64,000 nucleotides of DNA from Ensifer sesbaniae (GTDB lineage: Bacteria > Pseudomonadota > Alphaproteobacteria > Rhizobiales > Rhizobiaceae): NCBI RefSeq assembly GCF_013283665.1, contig NZ_JABEKU010000002.1, positions 2,074,060 through 2,138,059 on the forward strand. The letters run 5' to 3'. Numbering within the stretch: the first letter of the stretch is position 1; every line of letters begins with the position of its first letter. A program made the position numbers and the translations under genes. Under the pieces are notes generated by a model. It saw only the letters and a list, made by a program, of their open reading frames with translations, was not told the origin of the DNA and did not search any database. This document shows, one piece after another, positions 1 through 8,295 of the stretch.

Positions 1-88
1 ACCATTCTGGCACGAAGATGCCGTTGAGTGGGAGCGTCCACCCCATCGCTCACTTCGTTTCGGAATCAGCGGCCGACTTCACTGGAAT

Positions 89-489
89 ACGCAATCGGAC
101 CGCGGTGGCCAGCGCGCCGCCGCGATGTACAGCTTGATCGTCTCGGCCAAGATGAACGGCGTCGATCCGCAAGCCTGGCTTGCGGGTTTCGGTAATTCGC
201 GGACAGCGATTCCACGACTGTCCGCGATTTACCGGAACCGGTGTCCCGTTAATCCGAAATCCGCACCTGGCTCGCCGACGTACTTCACCGCATCGCCGGT
301 TATCCCGCGCATCGCATCGAGGAACTCTTGCCTTGGAATTGGAAGAGCGCGTCGCCAGCGGCGCACATGCACGCGGCCTACCGGCCATCCGGCCGCAACC
401 GCGGATCGCAAATCACGCCGACAAAAATCCAAAAGCTCAGCCTGCGGCCTTCGCCGGATGCTTACAATGGAATGACCTGGTCTTCTTAA
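89..489 (+). pseudogene. IS66-family transposase (TnpC), C-terminal remnant, copy 1
   Basis: The plus strand encodes the tail typical of IS66 TnpC: SDRGGQRAAAMYSLI, then AKMNGVDPQAWLA and, in another frame, ADVLHRIAGYPAHRIEELLP followed by WNWK. The frame change is caused by a 92-bp insertion (85-bp element plus 7-bp target duplication). Removing it restores one reading frame through the conserved motif. A GCTTAC sequence at 460-465 looks like the right terminus of an IS66 element. The rest of the transposase and the other end are missing, so this is a dead fragment. Confidence 0.8.
181..265. mobile_element. 85-bp MITE-like element with 7-bp target duplication
   Basis: The segment begins TGCGGGTTTCGG and ends CCGAAATCCGCA, imperfect inverted repeats. 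It also has an inner dyad (CGGACAG/CTGTCCG). It is flanked by the direct repeat cctggct at 174-180 and 266-272. It encodes nothing. The ends recall IS21-family termini from memory, so it may be a non-autonomous derivative of such an element; that family assignment is inference. Confidence 0.75.
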
Positions 490-534
490 GCTGAATTTGA
501 ACGGGGAAACCGACACAAGGCTTCGGGGATGGCA

Positions 535-1344
535 TTAATCGCCGCTCGGCCCCCACCACTGATGGAAGTGATGAACCGGCCCGCGCCCCTGCCCGATCGA
601 CAAGTTCTCTCCGGCAACAAGCGCCTCATGCAGATAAGTCTTGGCGGCCACAACCACGTCCTCAAGCGTCCGCCGAAGCGCAAGACCGGCGGCGATTGCG
701 GCTGACAGCGTGCAGCCGGTGCCATGATCGTTCCTGGTTTCGACCCGCGCGCGCGACAGGCGCAAGGGGGTGTTCTCGTTGAAGAGGATATCCACCGCTT
801 CGTCGCCCTTCGCATGCCCGCCTTTCATCAGCACGGCGCGTGCACCAAGCTTCAGGAGCAACTCTGCCTGGCGCGCCATTTCCGCCTCGTTCTCCGCAAT
901 CGCGCGTCCTGTCAACAACGCCGCTTCAGGCAGGTTCGGCGTCACGATGAGGCCAAGCGGCAGCAACTCCTCCTTGAGCGTCGCGATCGCATCCCGGTGC
1001 AACAAAACATCGCCTGAAGTGGCGACCATCACCGGATCGATGACTGCCATCTGTTGATACCGCTTCAAGCCGGACGCGATCGCCGCAATGGTCTCCTGGC
1101 GGGACACCATGCCAATCTTCACCGCGCCAACGGCGAGATCCGAAAACACGGCATCGATCTGGGCTGTGACGACGGCCGGAGAGATATCCTCGACCGCCCT
1201 GACGCCACGGGTGTTCTGCGCTGTGACAGCGGTTATCACGCTAGCACCATAGATGCCCAGCGCCGAAAACGTCTTCAGATCCGCCTGGATGCCGGCACCA
1301 CCACCGGAATCCGAGCCTGCAATAGTGACAGCGATAGCGGTCAT
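535..1344 (-). CDS. thiD: Hydroxymethylpyrimidine/phosphomethylpyrimidine kinase (ThiD), copy 1
   Basis: ThiD phosphorylates HMP and HMP-phosphate to HMP-pyrophosphate in cytosolic thiamine synthesis. The 269-aa protein has the family's usual length. It has the N-terminal substrate-site sequence [17 protein letters not shown] and the C-terminal anion-hole motif [15 protein letters not shown]. It is identical to the second copy 1492 bp away. This copy lies downstream of the other on the minus strand and has no riboswitch of its own; an IS66 remnant separates the two. Confidence 0.95.
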   Translation of the reverse strand: MTAIAVTIAGSDSGGGAGIQADLKTFSALGIYGASVITAVTAQNTRGVRAVEDISPAVVTAQIDAVFSDLAVGAVKIGMVSRQETIAAIASGLKRYQQMAVIDPVMVATSGDVLLHRDAIATLKEELLPLGLIVTPNLPEAALLTGRAIAENEAEMARQAELLLKLGARAVLMKGGHAKGDEAVDILFNENTPLRLSRARVETRNDHGTGCTLSAAIAAGLALRRTLEDVVVAAKTYLHEALVAGENLSIGQGRGPVHHFHQWWGPSGD

Positions 1345-1580
1345 GCCTGGCTCCGCTGGAAGATAGAGATGCGTTGGAGCTGGCCGAATGCGCTCTCAAT
1401 CCAGGTACCCAAGAAAGAGCCCGTTCCCAAGCGTGCTCTAACAATCAGCGAGGAAACCGAATGATCGAGCACGGGCATTGGGCGGCTCGGCTTCCGGGAC
1501 TCCGCTTCGCGACATTCTAAACTACGTGCAGGCACCAACGCTCACTTCGTTTCGGAATCAGCGGCCGACTTCACTGGAAT

Positions 1581-1981
1581 ACGCAATCGGACCGCGGTGG
1601 CCAGCGCGCCGCCGCGATGTACAGCTTGATCGTCTCGGCCAAGATGAACGGCGTCGATCCGCAAGCCTGGCTTGCGGGTTTCGGTAATTCGCGGACAGCG
1701 ATTCCACGACTGTCCGCGATTTACCGGAACCGGTGTCCCGTTAATCCGAAATCCGCACCTGGCTCGCCGACGTACTTCACCGCATCGCCGGTTATCCCGC
1801 GCATCGCATCGAGGAACTCTTGCCTTGGAATTGGAAGAGCGCGTCGCCAGCGGCGCACATGCACGCGGCCTACCGGCCATCCGGCCGCAACCGCGGATCG
1901 CAAATCACGCCGACAAAAATCCAAAAGCTCAGCCTGCGGCCTTCGCCGGATGCTTACAATGGAATGACCTGGTCTTCTTAA
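1581..1981 (+). pseudogene. IS66-family transposase (TnpC), C-terminal remnant, copy 2
   Basis: Identical second copy of the fragment at 89-489, carried by the tandem duplication. It contains the same 85-bp insertion, so the insertion is older than the duplication. It lies antisense between the two thiD copies. Confidence 0.8.
1673..1757. mobile_element. 85-bp MITE-like element, duplicated copy
   Basis: Same element as at 181-265, with the same flanking cctggct repeats, copied as part of the tandem duplication rather than by a second transposition. Confidence 0.75.
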
Positions 1982-2026
1982 GCTGAATTTGAACGGGGAA
2001 ACCGACACAAGGCTTCGGGGATGGCA

Positions 2027-2836
2027 TTAATCGCCGCTCGGCCCCCACCACTGATGGAAGTGATGAACCGGCCCGCGCCCCTGCCCGATCGACAAGTTCT
2101 CTCCGGCAACAAGCGCCTCATGCAGATAAGTCTTGGCGGCCACAACCACGTCCTCAAGCGTCCGCCGAAGCGCAAGACCGGCGGCGATTGCGGCTGACAG
2201 CGTGCAGCCGGTGCCATGATCGTTCCTGGTTTCGACCCGCGCGCGCGACAGGCGCAAGGGGGTGTTCTCGTTGAAGAGGATATCCACCGCTTCGTCGCCC
2301 TTCGCATGCCCGCCTTTCATCAGCACGGCGCGTGCACCAAGCTTCAGGAGCAACTCTGCCTGGCGCGCCATTTCCGCCTCGTTCTCCGCAATCGCGCGTC
2401 CTGTCAACAACGCCGCTTCAGGCAGGTTCGGCGTCACGATGAGGCCAAGCGGCAGCAACTCCTCCTTGAGCGTCGCGATCGCATCCCGGTGCAACAAAAC
2501 ATCGCCTGAAGTGGCGACCATCACCGGATCGATGACTGCCATCTGTTGATACCGCTTCAAGCCGGACGCGATCGCCGCAATGGTCTCCTGGCGGGACACC
2601 ATGCCAATCTTCACCGCGCCAACGGCGAGATCCGAAAACACGGCATCGATCTGGGCTGTGACGACGGCCGGAGAGATATCCTCGACCGCCCTGACGCCAC
2701 GGGTGTTCTGCGCTGTGACAGCGGTTATCACGCTAGCACCATAGATGCCCAGCGCCGAAAACGTCTTCAGATCCGCCTGGATGCCGGCACCACCACCGGA
2801 ATCCGAGCCTGCAATAGTGACAGCGATAGCGGTCAT
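2027..2836 (-). CDS. thiD: Hydroxymethylpyrimidine/phosphomethylpyrimidine kinase (ThiD), copy 2
   Basis: Same 269-aa HMP/HMP-P kinase as copy 1, with identical substrate and phosphate-binding motifs. It is the proximal copy behind the TPP riboswitch, whose leader ends about 260 bp upstream. In rhizobia such leaders usually precede thiCOGE (known for the group). No thiC, thiO, thiG or thiE is visible in the 260 bp between leader and thiD, so those genes seem to have been lost or moved, leaving thiD behind the switch. Confidence 0.95.
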   Translation of the reverse strand: MTAIAVTIAGSDSGGGAGIQADLKTFSALGIYGASVITAVTAQNTRGVRAVEDISPAVVTAQIDAVFSDLAVGAVKIGMVSRQETIAAIASGLKRYQQMAVIDPVMVATSGDVLLHRDAIATLKEELLPLGLIVTPNLPEAALLTGRAIAENEAEMARQAELLLKLGARAVLMKGGHAKGDEAVDILFNENTPLRLSRARVETRNDHGTGCTLSAAIAAGLALRRTLEDVVVAAKTYLHEALVAGENLSIGQGRGPVHHFHQWWGPSGD

Positions 2837-3032
2837 GCCTGGCTCCGCTGGAAGATAGAGATGCGTTGGAGCTGGCCGAATGCGCTCTCAATCCAGGTAC
2901 CCAAGAAAGAGCCCGTTCCCAAGCGTGCTCTAACAATCAGCGAGGAAACCGAATGATCGAGCACGGGCATTGGGCGGCTCGGCTTCCGGGACTCCGCTTC
3001 GCGACATTCTAAACTACGTGCAGGCACCAACG

Positions 3033-3059
3033 ATCTCCCAAAATCAAGTGACGGAGATC
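3033..3059 (-). promoter_or_regulatory. Hairpin downstream of the TPP aptamer, possible expression platform
   Basis: Perfect 7-bp inverted repeat GATCTCC/GGAGATC with a 13-nt loop, about 40 nt after the aptamer on the minus strand. It directly abuts the edge of the tandem duplication (3030/3031). It could be part of the riboswitch output structure, but there is no U-run and no start codon that fits, so the role is inferred only from position. Confidence 0.35.
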
Positions 3060-3097
3060 CAAATGAACGGCAGAGACGCGGCTGATGTGCCAGATAG

Positions 3098-3192
3098 GCC
3101 CTTGCCGTTCCTACGCCGGTATGATCCGGATCAGGTTCAAGGGTCTGGCTCACCGCCATCTCAGCACGCTCAGGTGCGCCCCTCGGCATTAA
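3098..3192 (-). promoter_or_regulatory. TPP riboswitch (THI element)
   Basis: Read on the minus strand, the segment contains the conserved THI-box blocks in order: GGGGCGCACCTGAGC, then CTGAGATGGCGG, ACCCTTGAACCTGATC, and CGGATCATACCGGCGTAGGA. These form the TPP-sensing helices and the three-way junction. It would repress downstream thiamine genes when thiamine pyrophosphate is plentiful. The gene downstream is thiD copy 2. Confidence 0.93.
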
Positions 3193-3295
3193 CGAATGCT
3201 ATGGGAGCATAAGAGGGAATGTCAATCGCCCGAGTTCGCATTGCAAAGACGTCGGCTCGATGCAGAAGTTGGAAGGGGGCCAAGGCTTAGACACG

Positions 3296-3333
3296 AAAAA
3301 GGCCCCTTTTGCCTCAGGAGCGCAAGGAGCCTT
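3296..3333 (-). terminator. Rho-independent terminator, minus strand
   Basis: On the minus strand GGCTCCTT pairs with AAGGGGCC (one G-U pair) across a 15-nt loop and is followed directly by TTTTT. It lies upstream of the riboswitch, so it ends a minus-strand transcript from further right. That gene is no longer recognisable; at most a 3' coding remnant is left. Confidence 0.6.
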
Positions 3334-3587
3334 CTGTCTGAGCGTTCGACTTCACAGACGCTGTAACCTTACTTTTCTTCTCCGATAACGCAAGCAGCAA
3401 TCGCTTGGCGGCCCGCTCCGACAGCAGAATTGTCACGCACTATAGCAGCGTCGAAACTCGTGCGTAGAGGTGGCGGATTATGGTGCCGATAACTCGCGGC
3501 AAGCCTGAGCGCTCGCGACGTGGTCGCATGCCTCAAGGGACCGCTTTGCTTCTTGTTTTCAACTTCTCGAGGCGCTTGCGGCTAATA
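3334..3587. other. Intergenic stretch with a possible 3' coding remnant
   Basis: No complete gene is visible. On the minus strand an open frame ends at 3369 with residues FDAAIVRDNSAVGAG and a stop, 36 bp before the terminator. That layout fits the 3' end of a lost gene. I do not recognise the family and the stretch may be non-coding. Confidence 0.25.
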
Positions 3588-3639
3588 GTCAGAAGGTCGA
3601 CAACAGCTTATGACACGAATTTCGGATTCAGATGACTAG
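3588..3639 (+). mobile_element. IS630-type element end (52-bp remnant)
   Basis: These 52 bp are the exact reverse complement of 25162-25213, the right end of the IS630-type element beyond the capsule cluster. The stretch includes the last codons of the transposase (QKVDNSL, stop) and the terminal sequence ending in CTAG. Nothing else of the element is present here. The capsule island is therefore bracketed by inverted copies of one IS end. Confidence 0.85.
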
Positions 3640-3688
3640 CAACGGACCTGCCGCGCGCAACCACCCAAAAAGTTGAATAGCGTTTCGC

Positions 3689-5329
3689 CTATCGCGGACG
3701 CAAAAGGAGTTGCGTCATCGCTGGCGCTTGAACGATAACGCCACCGGCAGTCGCCCTGACTTCCACCCTGATGCGGCTCCCGATCGCGACAGCCAAAACA
3801 GCAGAGTTCATCATGATATCGGCTTCTGGGCCATCCGCTGCGAAAACCGCCACCTCCTCATAACCCGTTCCGGTATCGAGCAAGGTCCTAGCTTCGCACC
3901 GTCCTTCTCCCGTTTCCTTTAGCTGGATCCTAGCAACGACTTCGATCTGCGTTACACCCGCTGGGGTGGTGAACTCACCGCTATCTGTGCTTGGTTCGAA
4001 ATCTATCCCTAGTCGTGCTGCGGCTTGCTCAGCGACGAATGGGACAGTCGTCCAAACGCCCGCCGGTATTTCCATTGGGGCTTCTATCGTTCCCCTCGTA
4101 GCGAGTTCGTCGCCGTAGCCCTCCCAGGTAATGCGGCGATGCAGTTCGCTTGTTGAGAAGCGGTACATTGTGGAAACGGTTTCGTTTCCCTCCAAGTCCC
4201 GTTCCGCCTTGTTTTTCGAGATAATAAGATCCTGGGCGCCGCTAACACCATCATCACGGGCATCGAGAAAAACCGTTCTTTCGCTTGCCAGATTCTCGGA
4301 AACCCGGCCGTTTCGTACCGACCCGATCATGCGGATCGCGGTTTTATGGTATTTCTGTCGATCCATCCCGCTGAAGAACTTATTCCGAGCGATGGTCGCG
4401 GCCGGGCAATATTTCAGGACAATATCGGTCTGCTCGTCGCCGACCTCTATGTCGTTGCGCGCATAGATGAGATTGTCCACCACGTTAACCTGACTGTATC
4501 CCTCGATGTTGATCGCTTCGTAGCTCGCGTTGATGTGCGAAAGGGCAACCTCGATATGCGGAATGCCCTTTGGCTCGGCCGCGAAGTGAAGCCCGCGGCC
4601 AACGCGTACAAGAAAACAGCCGTGCATCCGGAAGCCTTCAAGGCTCGTAGGTCCATCCGAACTGCAGCCAACGCCAAGATTGTACATGTACGTCGCCGTC
4701 ATGATGACATCGTTCGCCGCCGCGAGAACAACGCCTTCGCCCTGCGGATCTTCATCGGCCTTACCGTTAAACCAACATCCAATGATCTGCCCGTTGCCCT
4801 TGTTTCGGACTTCTAAGCATCGCGTGAAATAGTTGCGCCTGTCTTCTTGGCTTGCACCAAACCCAACATCTTCGAGGGCAAACCCCTTGCCGGTGGTCGC
4901 TTCGCTCCAGGACATACTTAATGCCGTACCCTCGTCGGGGCGCTGAGGCATGAATGAAAGTCCTCGAAAACTGTACTGCGATCCGGGACCGCCGTGGATG
5001 TTGATGCCACCTCCCTCACATCGAATAAGGGTGGCGCCCATCCCCTCACCCGTCAGCGAAACTCTCACTGGGTCGTCGGCGTTCAATTCGATAGGCGCAT
5101 CGAGGTCGAGGGCTTTGCCACTTGGAATTCTGATATTAATGCCAGAGGCAGCGCTTTCTTTAAGAGCGTTCTGCAACCGAGACCGAAATGTCCGCCCAGA
5201 AAAGTCCAGGACAGACCACTCCTTTCGCTCGCTCGATATCGGCGGCGACGGGTAACCTTGCTCCTGAGCAAAGGCTCCGGCCGATATCGCCCCAAGAGCC
5301 ATCCCCTTCAGGAATGCCCGGCGGTCCAC
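3689..5329 (-). CDS. Tat-exported right-handed beta-helix protein
   Basis: A 546-aa protein whose N-terminus (DRRAFLKG, then a short hydrophobic stretch ending AGAFA) is a twin-arginine signal peptide, so it should be exported folded. The middle has the short repeating beta-strand pattern of pectate-lyase/tailspike-like parallel beta-helices (about residues 60-380), with Asn-rich turns. A beta-sandwich-like tail follows (about 420-546). Such proteins often bind or cleave polysaccharides. Its place at the edge of a capsule cluster suggests a depolymerase or lyase, but no catalytic residues can be named. Confidence 0.7.
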   Translation of the reverse strand: MDRRAFLKGMALGAISAGAFAQEQGYPSPPISSERKEWSVLDFSGRTFRSRLQNALKESAASGINIRIPSGKALDLDAPIELNADDPVRVSLTGEGMGATLIRCEGGGINIHGGPGSQYSFRGLSFMPQRPDEGTALSMSWSEATTGKGFALEDVGFGASQEDRRNYFTRCLEVRNKGNGQIIGCWFNGKADEDPQGEGVVLAAANDVIMTATYMYNLGVGCSSDGPTSLEGFRMHGCFLVRVGRGLHFAAEPKGIPHIEVALSHINASYEAINIEGYSQVNVVDNLIYARNDIEVGDEQTDIVLKYCPAATIARNKFFSGMDRQKYHKTAIRMIGSVRNGRVSENLASERTVFLDARDDGVSGAQDLIISKNKAERDLEGNETVSTMYRFSTSELHRRITWEGYGDELATRGTIEAPMEIPAGVWTTVPFVAEQAAARLGIDFEPSTDSGEFTTPAGVTQIEVVARIQLKETGEGRCEARTLLDTGTGYEEVAVFAADGPEADIMMNSAVLAVAIGSRIRVEVRATAGGVIVQAPAMTQLLLRPR

Positions 5330-5347
5330 GGCTTCAGTCCCTGAGGA

Positions 5348-5550
5348 TCACGGCCATCGCCGCACCTTTCTGTTGAACTCCGCCTCATTTGTCCATTCTT
5401 CTCCCGCAAGTTCCACCTGATGCTTCGCGACAATCGCCTCGTCGCACTTCGCCTGCCTCACCTCGAAATCGATTTGGAATCGTTCCAGAGTAAAGTCGAT
5501 GAGACCAAAGCGATGTGAATCCAACGTTTCCAGACGGTGCGATCCAAAGT
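5348..5550 (-). pseudogene. C-terminal remnant of an unrecognised protein
   Basis: The 400 bp between the two flanking minus-strand genes hold no full gene. One minus frame reads protein-like (GLIDFTLERFQIDFEVRQAK, then VAKHQVELAGEEWTNEAEF) and stops 18 bp before the beta-helix gene. It has no ATG and meets a stop upstream, so it is probably the 3' end of a truncated gene. I do not recognise the family. Confidence 0.35.
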
Positions 5551-5728
5551 TCCGTCAATACCAGCATGCATGTTGCCACGGGTATTAAATGTTGGCATTC
5601 CGTGGATCACGTCTATCCTTCAAATCTTATTGCGACCCGCCAACTCAACAGTTGGTCATCGTTTTTTGAACGCCGCGCGCCCAGTTGGGCTCCGCGAGCA
5701 ACACTGCGACCCACCATTTCAAGTTTAC

Positions 5729-6136
5729 TCAAGCAGTCTTGGAACCACTTTTCCGGCCTTCTCTGTATCCGGCGTCGCGAAAGTGGTTCCTCAGCAGTTC
5801 GGCCCAATTCTGTTCGTTAATGAGGGGATGCAGATCGGGATGTGCCCTCGCATATTCCAGCGGGTCAAAGTCCCCATATCCGGGGAAACGGTTTTCGTAG
5901 AAGCCGCACAAACAATAGTGCTGCTTGCCTGATTCGAAATCACCCTTTTCTACAGCCTGCTTAACATCCGGGTGCAGCGAAAGGTATTCAGTCTCATTGA
6001 AAGGAGCAATCTCCAATATCGTGTTTATAAGGGCCTTAAAGCCCTCGCGATCGATCGATAGAGAGTCCAAGCCTTCGTCGTAGCCCTTGAGCTTCAATGT
6101 CCTTTTGATAGCGTCGAAAGATAATACCATAGCCAA
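5729..6136 (-). CDS. Small protein with FDxxxYLxxxPDV repeats
   Basis: A 135-aa protein with two copies of a module of about 45 residues: an aromatic/acidic start, Y(L/A), a (H)PDV/L core, and a G-Y/H-x-E-x-R end (FNETEYLSLHPDVKQA and FDPLEYARAHPDLHP). The same module occurs four times at the N-terminus of the 1204-aa glycosyltransferase at 17851. It has no signal peptide. It may be a polysaccharide-enzyme accessory or a detached targeting module. The function is unknown and the shared module is the only clue. Confidence 0.6.
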   Translation of the reverse strand: MAMVLSFDAIKRTLKLKGYDEGLDSLSIDREGFKALINTILEIAPFNETEYLSLHPDVKQAVEKGDFESGKQHYCLCGFYENRFPGYGDFDPLEYARAHPDLHPLINEQNWAELLRNHFRDAGYREGRKSGSKTA

Positions 6137-6380
6137 CCACCAGCTTCAAAATTATGGCGGCTTCTACAGCAGCGCAACCGTAAGTGTCAACGTTTTGCCA
6201 GCAACCAAAAAGCCTGCCGCTTTCCCTGCGCGGCCCCTCTCCCGAAGACCGATTGGCTCCGTAGGTTCGTGAAAATGCTTGGACGCGGCCGTCTCTCCCG
6301 CCGGGGGCGCCATTCGCCTTTGCGTTTACACGCTTCATTTCCTATAAGGCGTCCCATCATCCGTCGACACGAGAATTTCC

Positions 6381-7208
6381 ATGCTCAAATATTGGCGCAA
6401 ACTCAAACAAAAAAACACAAACCTCGAAACAGTAGATTCGGTATTTGATCAATATACCAAGTCCGCTCCCTCGCATCAAAACGCCATCGACGCCTTACAA
6501 GGTTGGAATTCAGCATTTCCCTCAAGTCTGAAATTGCGGGCCGGGCAGCATCCGCTCTTTGCAGACGGCCGTATTGCATGGGCGTTGCAACAGTTCGGAT
6601 CGATCGAAAACAAAACAGTCCTCGAAATTGGTCCGCTTGAAGCAATGCATACCTACATGCTTAACATTAAGCGGCCAGCGAAAATCGACGCAGTTGAAGC
6701 AAATCAACTCTGCTTCCTTCGTTGTCTGGTGACCAAAGAAATCCTCGATCTTGATCGCGCCCATTTCTATCTTGGTGATGCCCTGCGCTGGCTCGAGACC
6801 CATGATGAACGCTATGATCTGGCGGTAGCCTCTGGCGTTCTCTACCACATGGCCGATCCGGCAGAGTTTCTCTGCCGGCTTGCTGACCGATCGGATAGCC
6901 TTTTCATCTGGACTCACTTTTTCGACGACGCGGCGATGCCGGCGCATGATGTTAGAAGAACGCCGTTCACAGGACGGGTAGAGGAGCGGGTCGTGAAAGA
7001 TCTCAAGCTTCGTTACTACGAGCGGGGCTATTTGCAGGCCAATGCAAATAAGTCGTTCTGCGGCGGAATGAAGGATAGGCACTTTTGGATGCACCGCGAC
7101 GAAATCTTGAAACTTCTAAATGCATTGGGCTTCAACAATATCACCATCAATAATGAACAGCCCGATCACAAGGGCGGACCATGCTTTTCACTGTTCGCAC
7201 GTCGCTAA
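6381..7208 (+). CDS. Class I SAM-dependent methyltransferase
   Basis: A 275-aa protein with the Rossmann methyltransferase signature: motif I VLEIGPLEAMHTYML near residue 90, an acidic residue after beta-2 (IDAVEANQ), and a motif IV-like ASGVLYHMADP near residue 150. It probably methylates a sugar, or caps the polysaccharide made by this cluster. It is divergent from the minus-strand genes at 5.3-6.1 kb and starts the plus-strand run of capsule genes. Its substrate cannot be read from the sequence. Confidence 0.75.
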   Translation: MLKYWRKLKQKNTNLETVDSVFDQYTKSAPSHQNAIDALQGWNSAFPSSLKLRAGQHPLFADGRIAWALQQFGSIENKTVLEIGPLEAMHTYMLNIKRPAKIDAVEANQLCFLRCLVTKEILDLDRAHFYLGDALRWLETHDERYDLAVASGVLYHMADPAEFLCRLADRSDSLFIWTHFFDDAAMPAHDVRRTPFTGRVEERVVKDLKLRYYERGYLQANANKSFCGGMKDRHFWMHRDEILKLLNALGFNNITINNEQPDHKGGPCFSLFARR

Positions 7209-7228
7209 CGTGAGCCAGGGGCCCGCAC

Positions 7229-8272
7229 TTGCTCTTTAACCTCGAAAATGACCGTGGTGACGTCGTGGAGGGGTATCTCATCCCAGACGGATTTGCTGAT
7301 CGACCGCAGATTGTCGTTTCCGATGCCTCAGGCACTATAGCCGTACTTTCCTGCGATCAGATGCGCCAGGCCGTAGTGGCATCTGGCCGTCACCAAACCG
7401 GTTTAGTCGGGTTTCGCCTGGACAAGTCAAATATTCCCGATCTTCGATCGTGCTCGACTCTAACAATCCGAGACCAGAAAAGCGGTCTCCTCATTTATCG
7501 CCGCCCGCTCGGCCCTCAACAAGTGGATAAAAAGATTCTGCGGCTGGAGACGCAGCTTTTGCCATTGGTCAAGCTCGATCAATATATCGGGGGAAGGTTC
7601 CAGTACTCGGTACAGTCTGTCGAGCGTTTCGGCCATGAGACAGCTTTGCAGGCGTTTCACCTAAACGCGATCAAGTCAATATTTATTAGCGGCCGCTTGC
7701 TCGCAAGAAACTATCAGGAGTTCTTCGATAAAGGATTCACCGGGGTCGTCTTGCTGACTGACCCTTATTACGAAATGGCCGCGCGGATTTCAATTTTGAA
7801 GAGGATGGCCAACGTCCCTCTAAGCTTCATCGGAGAAAGAGATAAAATTACTCTTTCCCCGGCAGTACAATACTTGGAGAGCATGGACTTAGACGAGCTC
7901 CAATCGATTAAACAACATCTGAAAAGAGCGCCACCCAAAGTCCGCAATGTGCTGGTCTCCCCGACGACACGGCAGTTCGCGTGCACCGATCCCGAACAAC
8001 TAACAACTCGACGCGACATTGCATCCGCAATCGATCTCCTTTCGCGGTTTGATATCATTGGGCACAATAATGACACAATCCCGTTTGCTCATGCGGTGGG
8101 CGAACTCCTGAATATCGATTCTGACAACATACCGATACCAGAGCGCTACTCGATGATCGAACGATTAGCGGATATGTTGCGCGGGCTCCCAATTGCAGAA
8201 CTATATTTGGAGGACGATTTGATCCTCGACCACTATGTCCGGGCGGCAATAAAGAACAGCCATTCGGAATAA
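7229..8272 (+). CDS. Unrecognised capsule-cluster protein
   Basis: A 347-aa protein starting at TTG, 20 bp after the methyltransferase and 23 bp before the KpsE-type gene, so it is almost certainly cotranscribed with them. It has no signal peptide or membrane segment. The first ~95 residues are beta-rich. The rest (around KSIFISGRLLARNYQEFF and VVLLTDPYYEMAARISILKR) resembles an alpha/beta fold of the nucleotide-sugar or sulfotransferase kind. I cannot assign a family. A role in synthesis or modification of the surface polysaccharide is inferred from context. Confidence 0.6.
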   Translation: MLFNLENDRGDVVEGYLIPDGFADRPQIVVSDASGTIAVLSCDQMRQAVVASGRHQTGLVGFRLDKSNIPDLRSCSTLTIRDQKSGLLIYRRPLGPQQVDKKILRLETQLLPLVKLDQYIGGRFQYSVQSVERFGHETALQAFHLNAIKSIFISGRLLARNYQEFFDKGFTGVVLLTDPYYEMAARISILKRMANVPLSFIGERDKITLSPAVQYLESMDLDELQSIKQHLKRAPPKVRNVLVSPTTRQFACTDPEQLTTRRDIASAIDLLSRFDIIGHNNDTIPFAHAVGELLNIDSDNIPIPERYSMIERLADMLRGLPIAELYLEDDLILDHYVRAAIKNSHSE

Positions 8273-8295
8273 ACACAATCGCCAGAACCAGCCGA

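Larger units (their letters stand above)
47..1538. repeat. Tandem duplication, copy 1 (thiD unit)
   Basis: This 1492-bp unit is repeated head to tail by the next feature; the encoded proteins and the flanking DNA I compared are identical. Sequence left of position 47 differs from the end of the unit, so there are exactly two copies. The dinucleotide cg occurs at the left edge, the junction and the right edge, which is a 2-bp microhomology. The unit holds an IS66 transposase tail and thiD but not the TPP riboswitch. It is either a recent duplication or an assembly artefact. Confidence 0.95.
1539..3030. repeat. Tandem duplication, copy 2 (thiD unit)
   Basis: Second copy of the 1492-bp unit. 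Its right edge lies between thiD and the riboswitch, so only this copy sits directly downstream of the regulatory leader on the minus strand. Copy 1 could be reached only by read-through. Confidence 0.95.

Noticed and set aside
229-516. 95-residue minus-strand frame downstream of thiD
   Set aside because: It lies antisense to the IS66 transposase tail and the MITE-like element and has no recognisable homology.
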